A stretch of 10,473 nt of DNA from Bacteroidales bacterium (GTDB lineage: Bacteria; Bacteroidota; Bacteroidia; Bacteroidales; Lentimicrobiaceae). The notes beneath the pieces were generated by a model. The model had not been told where the DNA came from and ran no database searches. It worked only from the letters and a program-made list of their open reading frames with translations. Positions 1-7,204 of the stretch are shown here, in pieces (the first letter of the stretch is position 1; each line of letters starts with the position of its first letter). The stretch covers positions 1 to 10,473 of the forward strand of contig JADIZB010000028.1 of NCBI GenBank assembly GCA_016705005.1, given 5' to 3'. The position numbers and the translations under genes are program-made.

Positions 1-108
1 TTTGTAAAGTGTGGATTTGAAATAGAAGGACTCTTGAGACAGCGGCATTTTAAGAATGGTCAGTATGTTGATGTTAAGGTCTATTCAATAATTAACTCTC
101 AGAATTAG
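1..108 (+). CDS. GNAT N-acetyltransferase, C-terminal end only (RimJ/RimL-like)
   Basis: Frame 1 is open from the window edge to a TAG at 106-108 and gives 35 residues containing CGFEIEGLLR and NGQYVDVKVYSII. This matches the end of RimJ/RimL-type GNAT acetyltransferases, where the last strand carries a GF-x-x-EG-x-LR motif and a G-x-Y-x-D-x-x-x-Y-S/G-I ending. Such enzymes move an acetyl group from acetyl-CoA to an amine; in polysaccharide loci the target is often an amino sugar. The acetyl-CoA site lies upstream of the window. The stop is separated by one base from the ATG of the next gene, so the two were probably translationally coupled. The DNA is AT-rich like the next gene and unlike the genes after 1270. 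Confidence 0.75.
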   Translation, partial: FVKCGFEIEGLLRQRHFKNGQYVDVKVYSIINSQN

Positions 109-109
109 A

Positions 110-1193
110 ATGAAATATCCTGAAATAGGCAGTGAATTCTGGGAATATGATTCGAATGGTATTGTCGCAGATCATATACCTGAATGGTTGAAATGGGGTA
201 AGGAAAGTCGATTTCTTTTATCAGGCAGAACCGCAATTGATCATATTATTAAGGATGTCAGGACTTATTCTGATCCTAAAACAGTATATCTTCCTTCATA
301 TTGCTGCCAGACAATGATCAGACCATTTGAAATGAATGGCCTGATTGTAAGTTTTTATGACGTTTATATTGATAATAAAGGCGGAATAAGTTTTAAAGCA
401 GATCTTGATTTCAGTCCAGATATTTTGGTTTCAATTGACTATTTTGGGTATCGGACTAATGATAATCAAAAACTTATAAGACATTTTAAAGAAAAAGGAT
501 CAATAATAATTGAAGATTGTACTCACTCGCTTTTCTGTTATAAGCCTTTTGATTCCTTGTCTGATTATGCATTTGCCGGTTTCAGAAAATGGATGGCAAT
601 CTTTGATGGGGCTATTGTTACATGTATAAATAACAGTTTCAATATTCCCGATTGCACTCTGGAGCATGAAAGTTATTTAAATGCCTGAAATAGTGGCATG
701 TCTCTGAAGCAAAAAGTATATGAATGGTCAGCTTGTTGGATAAAGAGAGTTTTCTGGTGGCTTATAGGACTGCAGAAGAAATTCTCAGGAGTGATTTTAT
801 GGATTATTCATGAGTCAGGCATCATTAGGTATTTTGTATAACCTTGATTTAGAAAGTATATTTAATGTACGGAACCGTAATGCAGATTTACTGATACATG
901 GTCTGAATGAAATCAATGGTATTCGTTTGCCGTACCAGAATTCGGAATCAGGGAATTGTCCACTATTTGTTCCAATATTGGTTGGGAATGAAAGACGTGA
1001 TGAATTGAGGAATTTTCTTATCGGAAAGCAAATATACTGCCCTGTTCACTGGCCTGTATCTGGCTCCCATATACTTCGAAATGAAACGGAACAAATCTAC
1101 AGGGACGAACTTTCCTTAGTTTGCGATCAGAGGTACTCTGAAAATGAAATGTATCAGATTATTGACGAAATAAGGAATTTTTTCAATAATTGA
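110..1193 (+). pseudogene. DegT/DnrJ/EryC1/StrS-type PLP aminotransferase-like protein, frameshifted
   Basis: The N-terminal reading (110-688, 192 aa) has the fold-I features of sugar aminotransferases: SGRTAIDHII near residue 38, DYFGY at 110-114, EDCTHS at 135-140 for cofactor binding, and FRKW at 158-161 with Lys160 as the likely PLP lysine. The C-terminal reading (810-1193) has MSQASLGIL, a typical second-domain start, and a CPVHWP motif. The piece between is also protein-like: after the TGA at 686-688 the same frame gives NSGMSLKQK, the next frame KKYMNGQLV (711-737), and the third frame AYRTAEEILRSDF (ending near 807). That implies one in-frame stop and three indels, at about 710-716 (A run), 738-739 (GG) and 806-810. 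The intact protein would have had about 360 residues. FRKW members are often annotated only as DegT-like in O-antigen loci, so the substrate is unknown. Sequence error is the alternative to real decay. Confidence 0.72.
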
Positions 1194-1271
1194 TCCTGAA
1201 ATTTAACATAACAGGGTTCTTTATTTATTATTCATGCTATAAAATTAATTCTTGTCAAAAGTCTCTTTTTT

Positions 1272-2851
1272 GTGGATATAGATGTAATCCGTTACGGAAT
1301 TGTTTGTCCGGGATCCGGTCTTTCACACTGGCAAAAGCATGTACTTTCAGAACTGAACAGGCATTCGCAGATTGTTCCGGTCATGGTGCTGATTGTCAGG
1401 AAGGTTGTTACCCAGAAAAGAAAGTCAGGGATACATAGTTTTTTACCGGATGTTCCGGTTATGGATTATGTGCCCGGGCAGGGTGATGATCAAAAGGTTG
1501 AAGAAGCGATCAGACAATATGCTCCTGATTTTCTGCTTAAATTCGGGAATCAGTTGATGGAATCATGGTTACTCAACCTTTTACCCCTTGGGGTATGGGA
1601 GTTCAGGTTTGGCACACAGGTAGCAGAGAACATCTGGCCTTCCGGATTTTATGAGGTTTACCGGAGGATTCCGGTTACCCCGGCATACATGGTGCGCTTC
1701 TCAGGTTCCGGAAATGAAGCTGTAGTGCTGAAGGAAGCGCATATCAAAACACGTGATTCACTGAAGGCGAACCGTGAAAGCATACTCCGTGAAGCCACTG
1801 ACTGGCCTGCCAGGGTATGCCTGTCGTTGGTCCGTAATCCTTCAAGAGTTTTTGGCCGGAGCATGGTTATCCCAGAGCCGGCAGAAGTTGTGAATCCCGG
1901 ATTTCGATTCCGTGCTGTTTGTTTCTTTCATATGGTGTTGCATAGGATCCGCAGCAAGTACAGACTGCTGTTGTTCACCGATTTCTGGAACATAGGCGTG
2001 GTAAAGGCCCCCATCGCTTCCTTTTAAAAGAACAGCATCCGGTGGCCGAATGGCTCCGCTGACAAATAAGAAACGATTCTTTGCCGATCCTTTTGTTTGC
2101 AGTGATGAGAACGATCCGGCGAAATTTCATATTTTCTGTGAAACCTATCCTTTCAGCAGTTCAAAGGGAATCATCGAGCACCTCACGTGGAATGGCGGCT
2201 TTGACAGTAAGGTGGAGAAGGTGCTTGAAAACCGGGTGCATCTTTCCTATCCGTATATATTCGAAGAAGGTGGCCGACGGTTGATGATCCCTGAAAAGTA
2301 CCAGTCGGGCAGGGTCGATTTTTATGAACCTGAAGAGTTTCCGTTGCTTTGGAAAAGGGGAGGGGCCCTGATCAGTCATTTCAGTGGAATTGACAGTACC
2401 CTGATAAAACACAACGGCATGTACTGGATATTTACCAGTGACAGGAAAGGGTTATACTTCAAAGCTGAAGATATTCTTTGCTGAGAAGCCGGAAGGGCCC
2501 TGGGAGCCACATCCCGATAACCCGGTAAAAACCGACGTCAGGTCATCACGCAGTGCAGGGACACCTTTTATTCATGAAGGGGTGTTGTACAGACCTGCCA
2601 TGGATTATTCCGAAAAGCTTCAGGGCAGGATCATCATTAACCGGGTTGAACGGCTGACCACGGATGATTTTGCTGAAGTACCGGTCAGGGAGCTTCAACC
2701 TTATGCCGGTTCGCCCTGGCCCGATAAGATACACACCCTTACGGCCATGGGCGACCATACGCTGATCGATGGCTGTAAGGAGGTGTGTGTGCTGAGCGAT
2801 TTCAGGCTGCTCATTTATAACCTGAAACTGATGATAAATAAACTGTTCTGA
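1272..2851 (+). pseudogene. Formyltransferase-like / GINT1-type five-bladed propeller two-domain protein, frameshifted
   Basis: Three consecutive readings (1272-2027, 2050-2484, 2438-2851) form one protein of about 525 residues. The first part (IRYGIVCPGSGLSHWQ, then GVWEFRFG and TDWPARVC) resembles the formyltransferase-like N-terminal domain of a family known from exopolysaccharide loci. The rest (RFFADPF, HLSYPYIFE, MIPEKYQSG, GIDSTLI, GPWEPHPDNPVKTDVRSSRSAG, RPAMDYSEKLQGRIIINRVE) is the GH43-like propeller also found at the N-terminus of plant glucosamine inositolphosphorylceramide transferase GINT1. Indels restore the frame at a T run near 2021-2025, at CC near 2055 and at GGG near 2449-2451; LKEQHPVAEWL lies in the third frame between the first two. 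GTG 1272 is an approximate start: the frame is open back to 1212 without an ATG. The histidines I expect after GVW are replaced by FRFG, so N-terminal catalysis is doubtful. A role in glycan modification is inferred. Confidence 0.72.
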
Positions 2852-3079
2852 TTATGGAGTCTGTTTCAAAAGTCAGGAATTGTCTGTATTTCGATCCCGA
2901 TAGCCCTGGGGACCCGATTTGAAGGCGGATTAATTATCAGATGTCAGGCTGAGCGATTCCGATAGCTATCGGAACGAAGCCTATATTTACTTATGAGATA
3001 GCCTCGTTGTCAGGGCTTTTAACTGAATTGTTCCAAAAAACAGATAAACCAAACTTATAATTAACCAAAACACCTGAAT
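2852..3079. other. Intergenic spacer with a hairpin repeat element
   Basis: No coding potential was found on either strand. The first half is low in recognisable signal, though CCCGATAGCCC at 2896-2906 looks like a decayed relative of the palindrome at 2957-2974. The spacer just before the ATG at 3080 is AT-rich with no Shine-Dalgarno site, as is usual in Bacteroidota. No clear TAnnTTTG box was seen. Confidence 0.6.
2946..2982. repeat. Hairpin repeat element with perfect 18-bp inner palindrome
   Basis: An outer stem AGGCT (2946-2950) pairs with AGCCT (2978-2982). Between them sits the perfect palindrome TTCCGATAGCTATCGGAA (2957-2974). The sequence TGTCAGGCTGAGCG before it and CGAAGCCT after it follow the same plan as the elements at 6192-6220 and 10451-10473: a five-base arm, GAGC, a short core, CGAA, and the complementary arm. 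It does not end in a T run, so it is not a clear terminator. Confidence 0.7.
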
Positions 3080-4152
3080 ATGAATATTCTTATCACAGGA
3101 ATAGGCGGACCTACGCCACGATCGATTGCAAAAACCATACGTCAAACCAATCCTGATGACAGGGTGATCGGTATCGATGCCAATCCGAAAGCGCTCGGGT
3201 TCTTTATGCCCGGCATTGTACATGCCTGGTATGTTGCTCCAAGGATGGACAATCCCGCATACTGGCCATTTATACATGGCCTGATCGAAAAGGAGAAGAT
3301 AGATCTGGCCTTTGTCCAGCCTGAGATTGAGGTCATCGGTTGGGGTAACTATTACAATGAAAAGGGGTCATTTCCCTGTCCTGTCTTTATCCTCCTGTAG
3401 AACTGGCAACTGTTCTGATGGATAAATCCATTATGGCCGATGTGCTGGAGAATACCTTGTATATCCCGAAAACCATCAAAATAACCCAGGCCACTCCCCG
3501 GTACGATGATGTTGAAAAAATGATCGGATTCCCCTGCTGGATCAGGGCGACCAAGGGATCGGGAGGTCTGGGATCGCTGAAGCTCACCGACATCAGCAGT
3601 TATAAGTCATGGTTGTTTATCAACAGCGACATCAATGAATTTACGGTAAGTGAATTTCTGACGGGCAGGCACCTGGCCACGCAGATGCTGTATTATAACG
3701 ATGAGTACATCAAGGGCGCCTCGCTCGAGTGTGCCGAATATGTTATGGCGAGCATTGCCCCTTCAAAGGTCACCGGGAATACATCGTTCGGCCGTTTCCT
3801 GAACGAAGATGATATCCTCGAATTCTGCGACGATTGTGTAAAATACATCTGTAAAAAACTGAATCTGAAAGCGCATGGTGTGCTGAGTTTCGATCTGAAG
3901 GAAGACAGTGAAGGCAACTTCAAGGTGACGGAGATCAACATCAGGCATATGGCTTATACCGGAGTAATGGCCGATGTGGGCTTTGATCTGATGGCCGATA
4001 CAATCAGGATACTGAACGATGGGGGAGCGGCAAATATTGAAAGGGCTCCGTTGTTCAGATACGACAAGCCTTATATTTTCCTGAGGGATGTCGATACCGA
4101 GCCTGTGGTTCTTGAAGGGGAGTCGGTGTTCAGGAAATACCAGCCGGAATAG
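3080..4152 (+). pseudogene. ATP-grasp ligase (CarB/PylC-like), single frameshift
   Basis: The first reading (3080-3400) begins MNILITGIGGPTPRSIAK and continues VIGIDANP, the Rossmann-like pre-ATP-grasp domain of CarB-type ligases. The second frame carries the ATP-grasp core: IRATKGSGGLGS is the glycine-rich nucleotide loop, SEFLTGRHLATQML is the E-F-x-x-G-x-E-like strand with His in place of the last Glu, LSFDLKED and VTEINIRHM are the metal-binding end (the usual form is EINPR). These enzymes join a carboxylate to an amine or other nucleophile through an acyl phosphate. The frame switches near 3388-3394, where FPCPVFI must join PPVELATVLMDKS; one missing C in the CC pair there would explain it. 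Repaired length is about 357 residues. The ORF from ATG 3418 alone lacks the N-terminal domain. Its place in a glycan locus suggests an amino acid or amide attached to a sugar, which is inference. Confidence 0.75.
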
Positions 4153-4196
4153 CAGGTTAAATCCCGGACTTTATTCTGAAATGATTTTTATTATTT

Positions 4197-4211
4197 CCCG
4201 GAGATTCCGGG
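4197..4211 (+). promoter_or_regulatory. Small hairpin just upstream of the first complete GNAT gene
   Basis: CCCGGA (4197-4202) and TCCGGG (4206-4211) can form a six-base stem with a three-base loop, seven bases before the ATG at 4219. The T-rich stretch lies before the stem and not after it, so it is not a + strand terminator. It could hinder ribosome access or be chance; GGAG at 4214-4217 is a weak and very close ribosome-binding candidate. Confidence 0.25.
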
Positions 4212-4218
4212 CCGGAGC

Positions 4219-4821
4219 ATGATCCGTTTCTTTTTGTTTATCAAGGAAAACATTCCGTTTCTGTGGAAATGGATTGAAGGGGCAAACGGCTTTGTCTTCG
4301 CTGTGCTTTTTGCCTCCCGGTTCAGCCGGGCGGAGCAGGATGCCTTTAAACGTTTCCGGCTGGAGGGCTTTGTTTTCAGACCGGTTGCGGAGGAGGATCT
4401 GCCGGCACTGGGTAAGATGATACTTTCGCAGGACAGGGAGGAACTTCATTATTTTGAAGCGCATGAGTTTGATACGGGTTCATTGCGGAGGATGCTCAGG
4501 AATCCATCGTTTCTGATGATGGCGGTGTTTGACGAAGGTAAGCTGATTGGTTATTTTTTCCTTCGCTGCCTGGTCAACAAAAAGTGTTTTGTCGGGCGTA
4601 TGGTTGACAAGGCTTACCGGAAAAGAGGGGTTGGCAGGGTTATGAATGAGATTATGTACAACACCGCCTGGGATGCGCGATTCCGTTGTTTTGCCACGGT
4701 ATCTGAAAAAAACCTTCTGGTGATGAATGCCCACAAAGTCAACCCCAGGGTGGTGTTCAGGGGTGAATTGCCCGATCATCACATCCTGATAGAATTTGTC
4801 GATAAAAAGAAGGTTGTTTGA
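4219..4821 (+). CDS. GNAT family N-acetyltransferase
   Basis: An intact 200-residue protein. The first 50 residues (MIRFFLFIKENIPFLWKWIEG and a hydrophobic stretch up to about 35) are not GNAT-like and could be a membrane-contacting or amphipathic leader. The GNAT fold covers about 51-195: FVFRPVAEEDLPAL opens it, FLMMAVFDEGKLIGYFFLR forms central strands, and VGRMVDKAYRKRGVGRVMNEIM (125-146) is motif A, with RKRGVG binding the acetyl-CoA pyrophosphate. The substrate cannot be read from sequence; in this setting an amino sugar or a sugar-linked amino acid is plausible. It starts 66 bases after the ATP-grasp stop and is probably in the same transcript. ATG 4219 keeps the hydrophobic leader; no better start lies downstream before the GNAT domain. 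Confidence 0.8.
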   Translation: MIRFFLFIKENIPFLWKWIEGANGFVFAVLFASRFSRAEQDAFKRFRLEGFVFRPVAEEDLPALGKMILSQDREELHYFEAHEFDTGSLRRMLRNPSFLMMAVFDEGKLIGYFFLRCLVNKKCFVGRMVDKAYRKRGVGRVMNEIMYNTAWDARFRCFATVSEKNLLVMNAHKVNPRVVFRGELPDHHILIEFVDKKKVV

Positions 4822-4911
4822 AACCAGCAGGGAATCAGTGGGTTTCCGGATAATGCCGGTTGTTTTCTGCTGAAACCTGGTGCAATCCGGATGGTTAAGG
4901 TATTTTAGCCT

Positions 4912-4919
4912 TACTTTTG
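4912..4919 (+). promoter_or_regulatory. Candidate Bacteroidota -7 promoter box
   Basis: TACTTTTG matches the TAnnTTTG -7 consensus of the Bacteroidota primary sigma factor and lies 25 bases before the GTG start at 4945. No convincing TTTG-like -33 element is visible at the expected distance. The 123-base gap to the previous gene and the strong ribosome site downstream support a separate transcription start. Confidence 0.45.
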
Positions 4920-4932
4920 TGAATCTAAATCT

Positions 4933-4940
4933 AAAGGAGG
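4933..4940 (+). promoter_or_regulatory. Strong Shine-Dalgarno site deciding a GTG start
   Basis: AAAGGAGG lies four bases before GTG 4945. It fixes the start of the WecD-like gene at a GTG. Bacteroidota genes seldom carry such a site and no other gene in the window has one this good. Confidence 0.65.
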
Positions 4941-4944
4941 AATT

Positions 4945-5679
4945 GTGGAATATTCTGTACTAAACATTGAATCAAAGCTTTTCGGCCGTAAGGTGCTGAT
5001 GCTTGACGAATCGGTAACGCCTGAAGCGTACGTTTCAGAGATTGGCGACCTGATTAAGAAGGAGAATCCATGGTACATGAACCGTTTGTGTGATTCTACT
5101 GACCTGAAAACGATACATGCATTCGAAGAGCTGGGGTTCAGGTTTGTCGAGCTGCGCATGTTCAGGTATCTGAGGATAGAGAACATGCATATGGGGGCAA
5201 GGTCTTTCTTTCCCTGGGAAGTGATTGAGCTGGGCGAAGAGCATATTCCGGCCATCGTTGATATCATCCGCAGTTATCCGTCGGATGACCGTTTTTCGCG
5301 CGATCCGCTGGTTCCGGCAGGTGCGTCACTGAAAAGACTGGAGCTGTACCTTAAAAAATCAGTGACCAATTACAAATCCGAATTCCTTTACGGCCTGGTG
5401 AATCACCACACTGGCGAGCTGGCCGGATTCAGGAACGGTGAGTTTACCAGCAAAAAGACAGTCAGGTACTTTTATAATTTTATGGCTCCGGCACACAACA
5501 CCCCTGCTTTTGCCTCAATGCTTGAAGCTGCTGTGATCGATGCCCTTGTCAAACGAGGGGTAAGCAACATCGAAGCCATCACCAGCGGACTCAATGTGGA
5601 AGAAATCAACGAAGCCTTCAGCACCCTTGGTTTCCGTGTTGAGAAAAACATGGTACTGCTGAGAAGGATTTTTGAATAG
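4945..5679 (+). CDS. WecD-like GNAT acyltransferase for an amino sugar
   Basis: An intact 244-residue protein from GTG 4945. The N-terminal third has the pattern of the WecD (TDP-fucosamine acetyltransferase) extension: IESKLFGRKV at 8-17 where the family has an S-x-x-FG motif, then HAFEELGFRFVELRMF at 58-73. A GNAT fold follows, with FFPWEVIELGEEHIPAIVDII at 88-108, FLYGLVNHHTGELAGF as central strands, and INEAFSTLGFRVEKNMVLLRR at the end, the usual Y/F-x-x-LGF closing helix and strand. WecD enzymes acetylate the 4-amino group of a dTDP-4-amino-4,6-dideoxyhexose. The canonical R/Q-x-x-G-x-G/A loop is weak here (APAHNTPAF lies about where it should be), so acyl-CoA binding may be altered. The aminotransferase at 9139 could supply a 4-amino sugar. 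Exact substrate unknown. Confidence 0.7.
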   Translation: MEYSVLNIESKLFGRKVLMLDESVTPEAYVSEIGDLIKKENPWYMNRLCDSTDLKTIHAFEELGFRFVELRMFRYLRIENMHMGARSFFPWEVIELGEEHIPAIVDIIRSYPSDDRFSRDPLVPAGASLKRLELYLKKSVTNYKSEFLYGLVNHHTGELAGFRNGEFTSKKTVRYFYNFMAPAHNTPAFASMLEAAVIDALVKRGVSNIEAITSGLNVEEINEAFSTLGFRVEKNMVLLRRIFE

Positions 5680-5680
5680 T

Positions 5681-5736
5681 CTGAGGTTTGGGGTTCGGCG
5701 TTCGGGGTTCGGGGTTTGAGGTTTGAGGTTCGGCGT
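5681..5736. repeat. Heptad tandem repeat, eight units TYGRSGT
   Basis: Eight 7-bp units run without interruption starting one base after the TAG at 5677-5679: CTGAGGT, TTGGGGT, TCGGCGT, TCGGGGT, TCGGGGT, TTGAGGT, TTGAGGT, TCGGCGT. The units differ only at positions 1, 2, 4 and 5. It has the same period as the arrays at 6076, 8506 and 10279 but a different sequence. Confidence 0.85.
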
Positions 5737-5897
5737 TAGATTATAGAGCTATTGGAGTCCGGATCCCGGTTGAGATGCGAAGCTCATAAATCCGGAATAC
5801 CGGAAACCCAGATTAAGAACAACCACTCAGGCACTAAGCTCACTAAGGAACACTAAGAAGTAATATGTTCGCTTAGCCGCTGAAGTCGCTTCTAATA

Positions 5898-5968
5898 TGA
5901 ACACGGATGACACTGATTTAACGGATCTGCACGGATTTCTTTTTAATCGCTTTCTTCGCTTAAGTCGC
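5898..5968. repeat. First, isolated copy of the TGAACACGGATGACACTGAT unit
   Basis: This copy runs from TGAACACGG through GCACGGATTTC and AATCGCTTTC to TTCGCTTAAGTCGC and is nearly identical to the copies at 6261 and 6374. It is separated from them by heptad repeats and other filler. Confidence 0.8.
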
Positions 5969-5991
5969 CCCTTGAACGCGCGCAGCGATTG

Positions 5992-6012
5992 AACTTCCAA
6001 CGACCAACGTCA
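5992..6012. repeat. Short AACGNCC heptad run
   Basis: Three units, AACTTCC, AACGACC and AACGTCA, preceded by a GCGCGCAGCGATTG stretch. It is a shorter relative of the run at 6076-6110. Confidence 0.6.
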
Positions 6013-6075
6013 ACTTCACTTAATCAGGTTCTCCCCCAAAGGGTGTCCGAGGGGCGTTGAACCGGTTAGTGATTG

Positions 6076-6110
6076 AACGTCCAACGTCCAACGCCCAACG
6101 ACCAACGCGC
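6076..6110. repeat. AACGNCC heptad tandem repeat
   Basis: Units AACGTCC, AACGTCC, AACGCCC, AACGACC and AACGCGC follow in exact 7-bp register. The run leads into the same GCGCGCAGCG stretch that precedes the heptads at 5992, so both elements seem to travel together. Confidence 0.8.
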
Positions 6111-6191
6111 GCAGCGCATGAAACCTCGAACTTTTTTTCACCACAATAGGCACATAGGTCACATTATTTTTGTCGCATTCTTTCGCTTAAG

Positions 6192-6220
6192 TGTCATGGT
6201 GAGCGGAGTCGAACCATCAC
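6192..6220. repeat. Hairpin repeat element (ATGGT/ACCAT arms)
   Basis: ATGGT (6196-6200) pairs with ACCAT (6213-6217) around GAGCGGAGTCGA. The plan equals that of the elements at 2946-2982 and 10451-10473, but the arms differ in sequence and stay complementary. Confidence 0.7.
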
Positions 6221-6505
6221 TTCTTTTCGCTCCATCGCTTAAGTCTCTCCCTCGCTTAATTGAACACGGATGACACTGATTTAACTGATTCTGCACGGAT
6301 TTCTTTTTTAATCGCTTTCTTCGCTTAAGTCGCTTCTTTTCGCTCCATCGCTTTAGTCGCTCCCTCGCTTAGTTGAACACGGATGACACTGATTTAACGG
6401 ATTCTCAAGGATTTCTTTTTCAATCGCTTTCTTCCTTTAATCGCTTATTCGCTTAAGTCGCTTCTTTTCGCTCCATCGCTCCATCGCTTAAGTCGCTCCC
6501 TCGCC
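6221..6505. repeat. Tandem repeat of a unit of about 113 bp
   Basis: Units start with TTCTTTTCGCTCCATCGCTT at 6221, 6334 and 6462. Each of the first two runs through CTCCCTCGCTTA, TGAACACGGATGACACTGAT and a TCGCTTTCTTC section before the next begins. The second unit carries about 15 extra bases, and the third is cut off after CTCCCTCGC, four bases before the TTG start of the DUF218 gene. Confidence 0.8.
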
Positions 6506-6508
6506 CTC

Positions 6509-7204
6509 TTGAAACGCTTCTTCACCCGCCACACTGCTATCAATATCGGGATTATAGTCCTGATACTGTTTCTTTTTACGCTGATTCTGAGGTTGGCCGG
6601 CAATTACCTTGTCAGGGAAGAACCGCTGTATAAGGCCGACGCGGCCATCATCCTGATGGGCAGCATCACCGACAGGGTGTTGCAGGCGTCTGATCTCTAT
6701 CAGGAAGGATATTTCGAAAAACTGATCCTTGTTGAAGAGAATATGGGTCCGGTTGAGGCTCTGGTGATCAGGGGAGCCAGGCTGATCAGCAATACGGAGC
6801 AATGCCGGCAGGCAGCGGTTGATCTGGGCATTCCCGATTCCTGTATTACTGTATTACCGGGGAGGGCAGCCAGTACGCAGAAAGAAGCCCTGATTGCCCG
6901 CGATTACCTGGCCGGTCATCCTGAGATTTCTTCTTTGCTGATCATCACCTCAGCCTCACATACCCGCAGGGCTGCGATGATTTTCAGGAAAGTACTGAAA
7001 GGTGACCGTAAAATTGAAATACTCACCAGCCCGAGCATCTATTCCTCTTTCAGGGCGGAAAAATGGTGGCGCTACCGCGAAAGCCGGCAGGATGTTGTGT
7101 ATGAGTATATTAAAATAATGAATTTTTTACTCATAGATCAATTTAAGATCCGGAACACTGTGAACGAAGCGACTGAGCGAAAGAAAGCATCGGTTACAAA
7201 GTGA
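6509..7204 (+). CDS. DUF218 (SanA/ElyC/YdcF-like) membrane-anchored protein
   Basis: An intact 231-residue protein. A short basic N-terminus (MKRFFTRH) precedes one membrane helix at about 10-33, so the domain is probably outside the inner membrane. The DUF218 core follows: DAAIILMGSITDRVLQASDLYQEGYFEKLILVE (44-76), EQCRQAAVDLGIPDSCITVLPG (97-118), STQKEALIARDYL (122-134) and LLIITSASHTRRAAMIFRKV (143-162) with the family's S-x-x-H-x-x-RA motif. Family members are linked to envelope and polysaccharide maintenance, but the reaction is not settled. The start is TTG 6509; it keeps the basic-plus-hydrophobic anchor, and no ATG lies before residue 50. The last dozen residues (NEATERKKASVTK) are encoded by an inverted copy of the neighbouring repeat, so the original C-terminus probably ended near residue 214. 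Confidence 0.78.
   Translation: MKRFFTRHTAINIGIIVLILFLFTLILRLAGNYLVREEPLYKADAAIILMGSITDRVLQASDLYQEGYFEKLILVEENMGPVEALVIRGARLISNTEQCRQAAVDLGIPDSCITVLPGRAASTQKEALIARDYLAGHPEISSLLIITSASHTRRAAMIFRKVLKGDRKIEILTSPSIYSSFRAEKWWRYRESRQDVVYEYIKIMNFLLIDQFKIRNTVNEATERKKASVTK
7166..7188 (-). repeat. Inverted copy of the TCGCTTTCTTCGCTTAAG repeat inside the DUF218 3' end
   Basis: Read on the minus strand this gives GCTTTCTTTCGCTCAGTCGC followed by TTC, closely matching GCTTTCTTCGCTTAAGTCGC at 6314-6333 of the repeat zone. It lies in frame within the coding sequence and supplies the C-terminal tail. Confidence 0.6.

Larger units (their letters stand above)
5737..6508. other. Gene-free repeat zone
   Basis: No credible gene was found in about 770 bases. 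The stretch is a mosaic of repeats: a CACTAAGG-like section at 5830-5856, units beginning TGAACACGGATGACACTGAT at 5898, 6261 and 6374, AACGNCC heptads at 5992-6012 and 6076-6110, the 13-mer AACGCGCGCAGCG at 5975 and 6104, a hairpin element at 6192-6220, and many copies of TCGCTTAAG. Open reading here (for example from 6073) simply follows repeats. It may hold the promoter of the DUF218 gene, but no TAnnTTTG box was recognised near that start. Confidence 0.75.

Noticed and set aside
1190..1438. Small 82-residue + strand gene
   Set aside because: It is a shadow frame over the start of the formyltransferase-like gene, with cysteine-rich sequence of no recognisable family.
2015..2480. Programmed ribosomal frameshifting in the formyltransferase-propeller gene
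   Set aside because: Three shifts at different simple runs, with no slippery heptamer plus downstream structure seen, and similar breaks in neighbouring genes, fit decay or sequence error better.
2852..2875. Possible insertion sequence end (GTCTGTTTCAAAA)
   Set aside because: It only loosely recalls sequences near some IS ends; no matching inverted end, target duplication or transposase was found.
2957..2974. Transcription terminator or operator at TTCCGATAGCTATCGGAA
   Set aside because: There is no following T run, and it lies inside a larger repeat element; a repeat is the better explanation.
6073..6273. Small 66-residue + strand gene
   Set aside because: The reading runs through AACGNCC heptads, the 13-mer repeat and the hairpin element, so it is repeat-derived.
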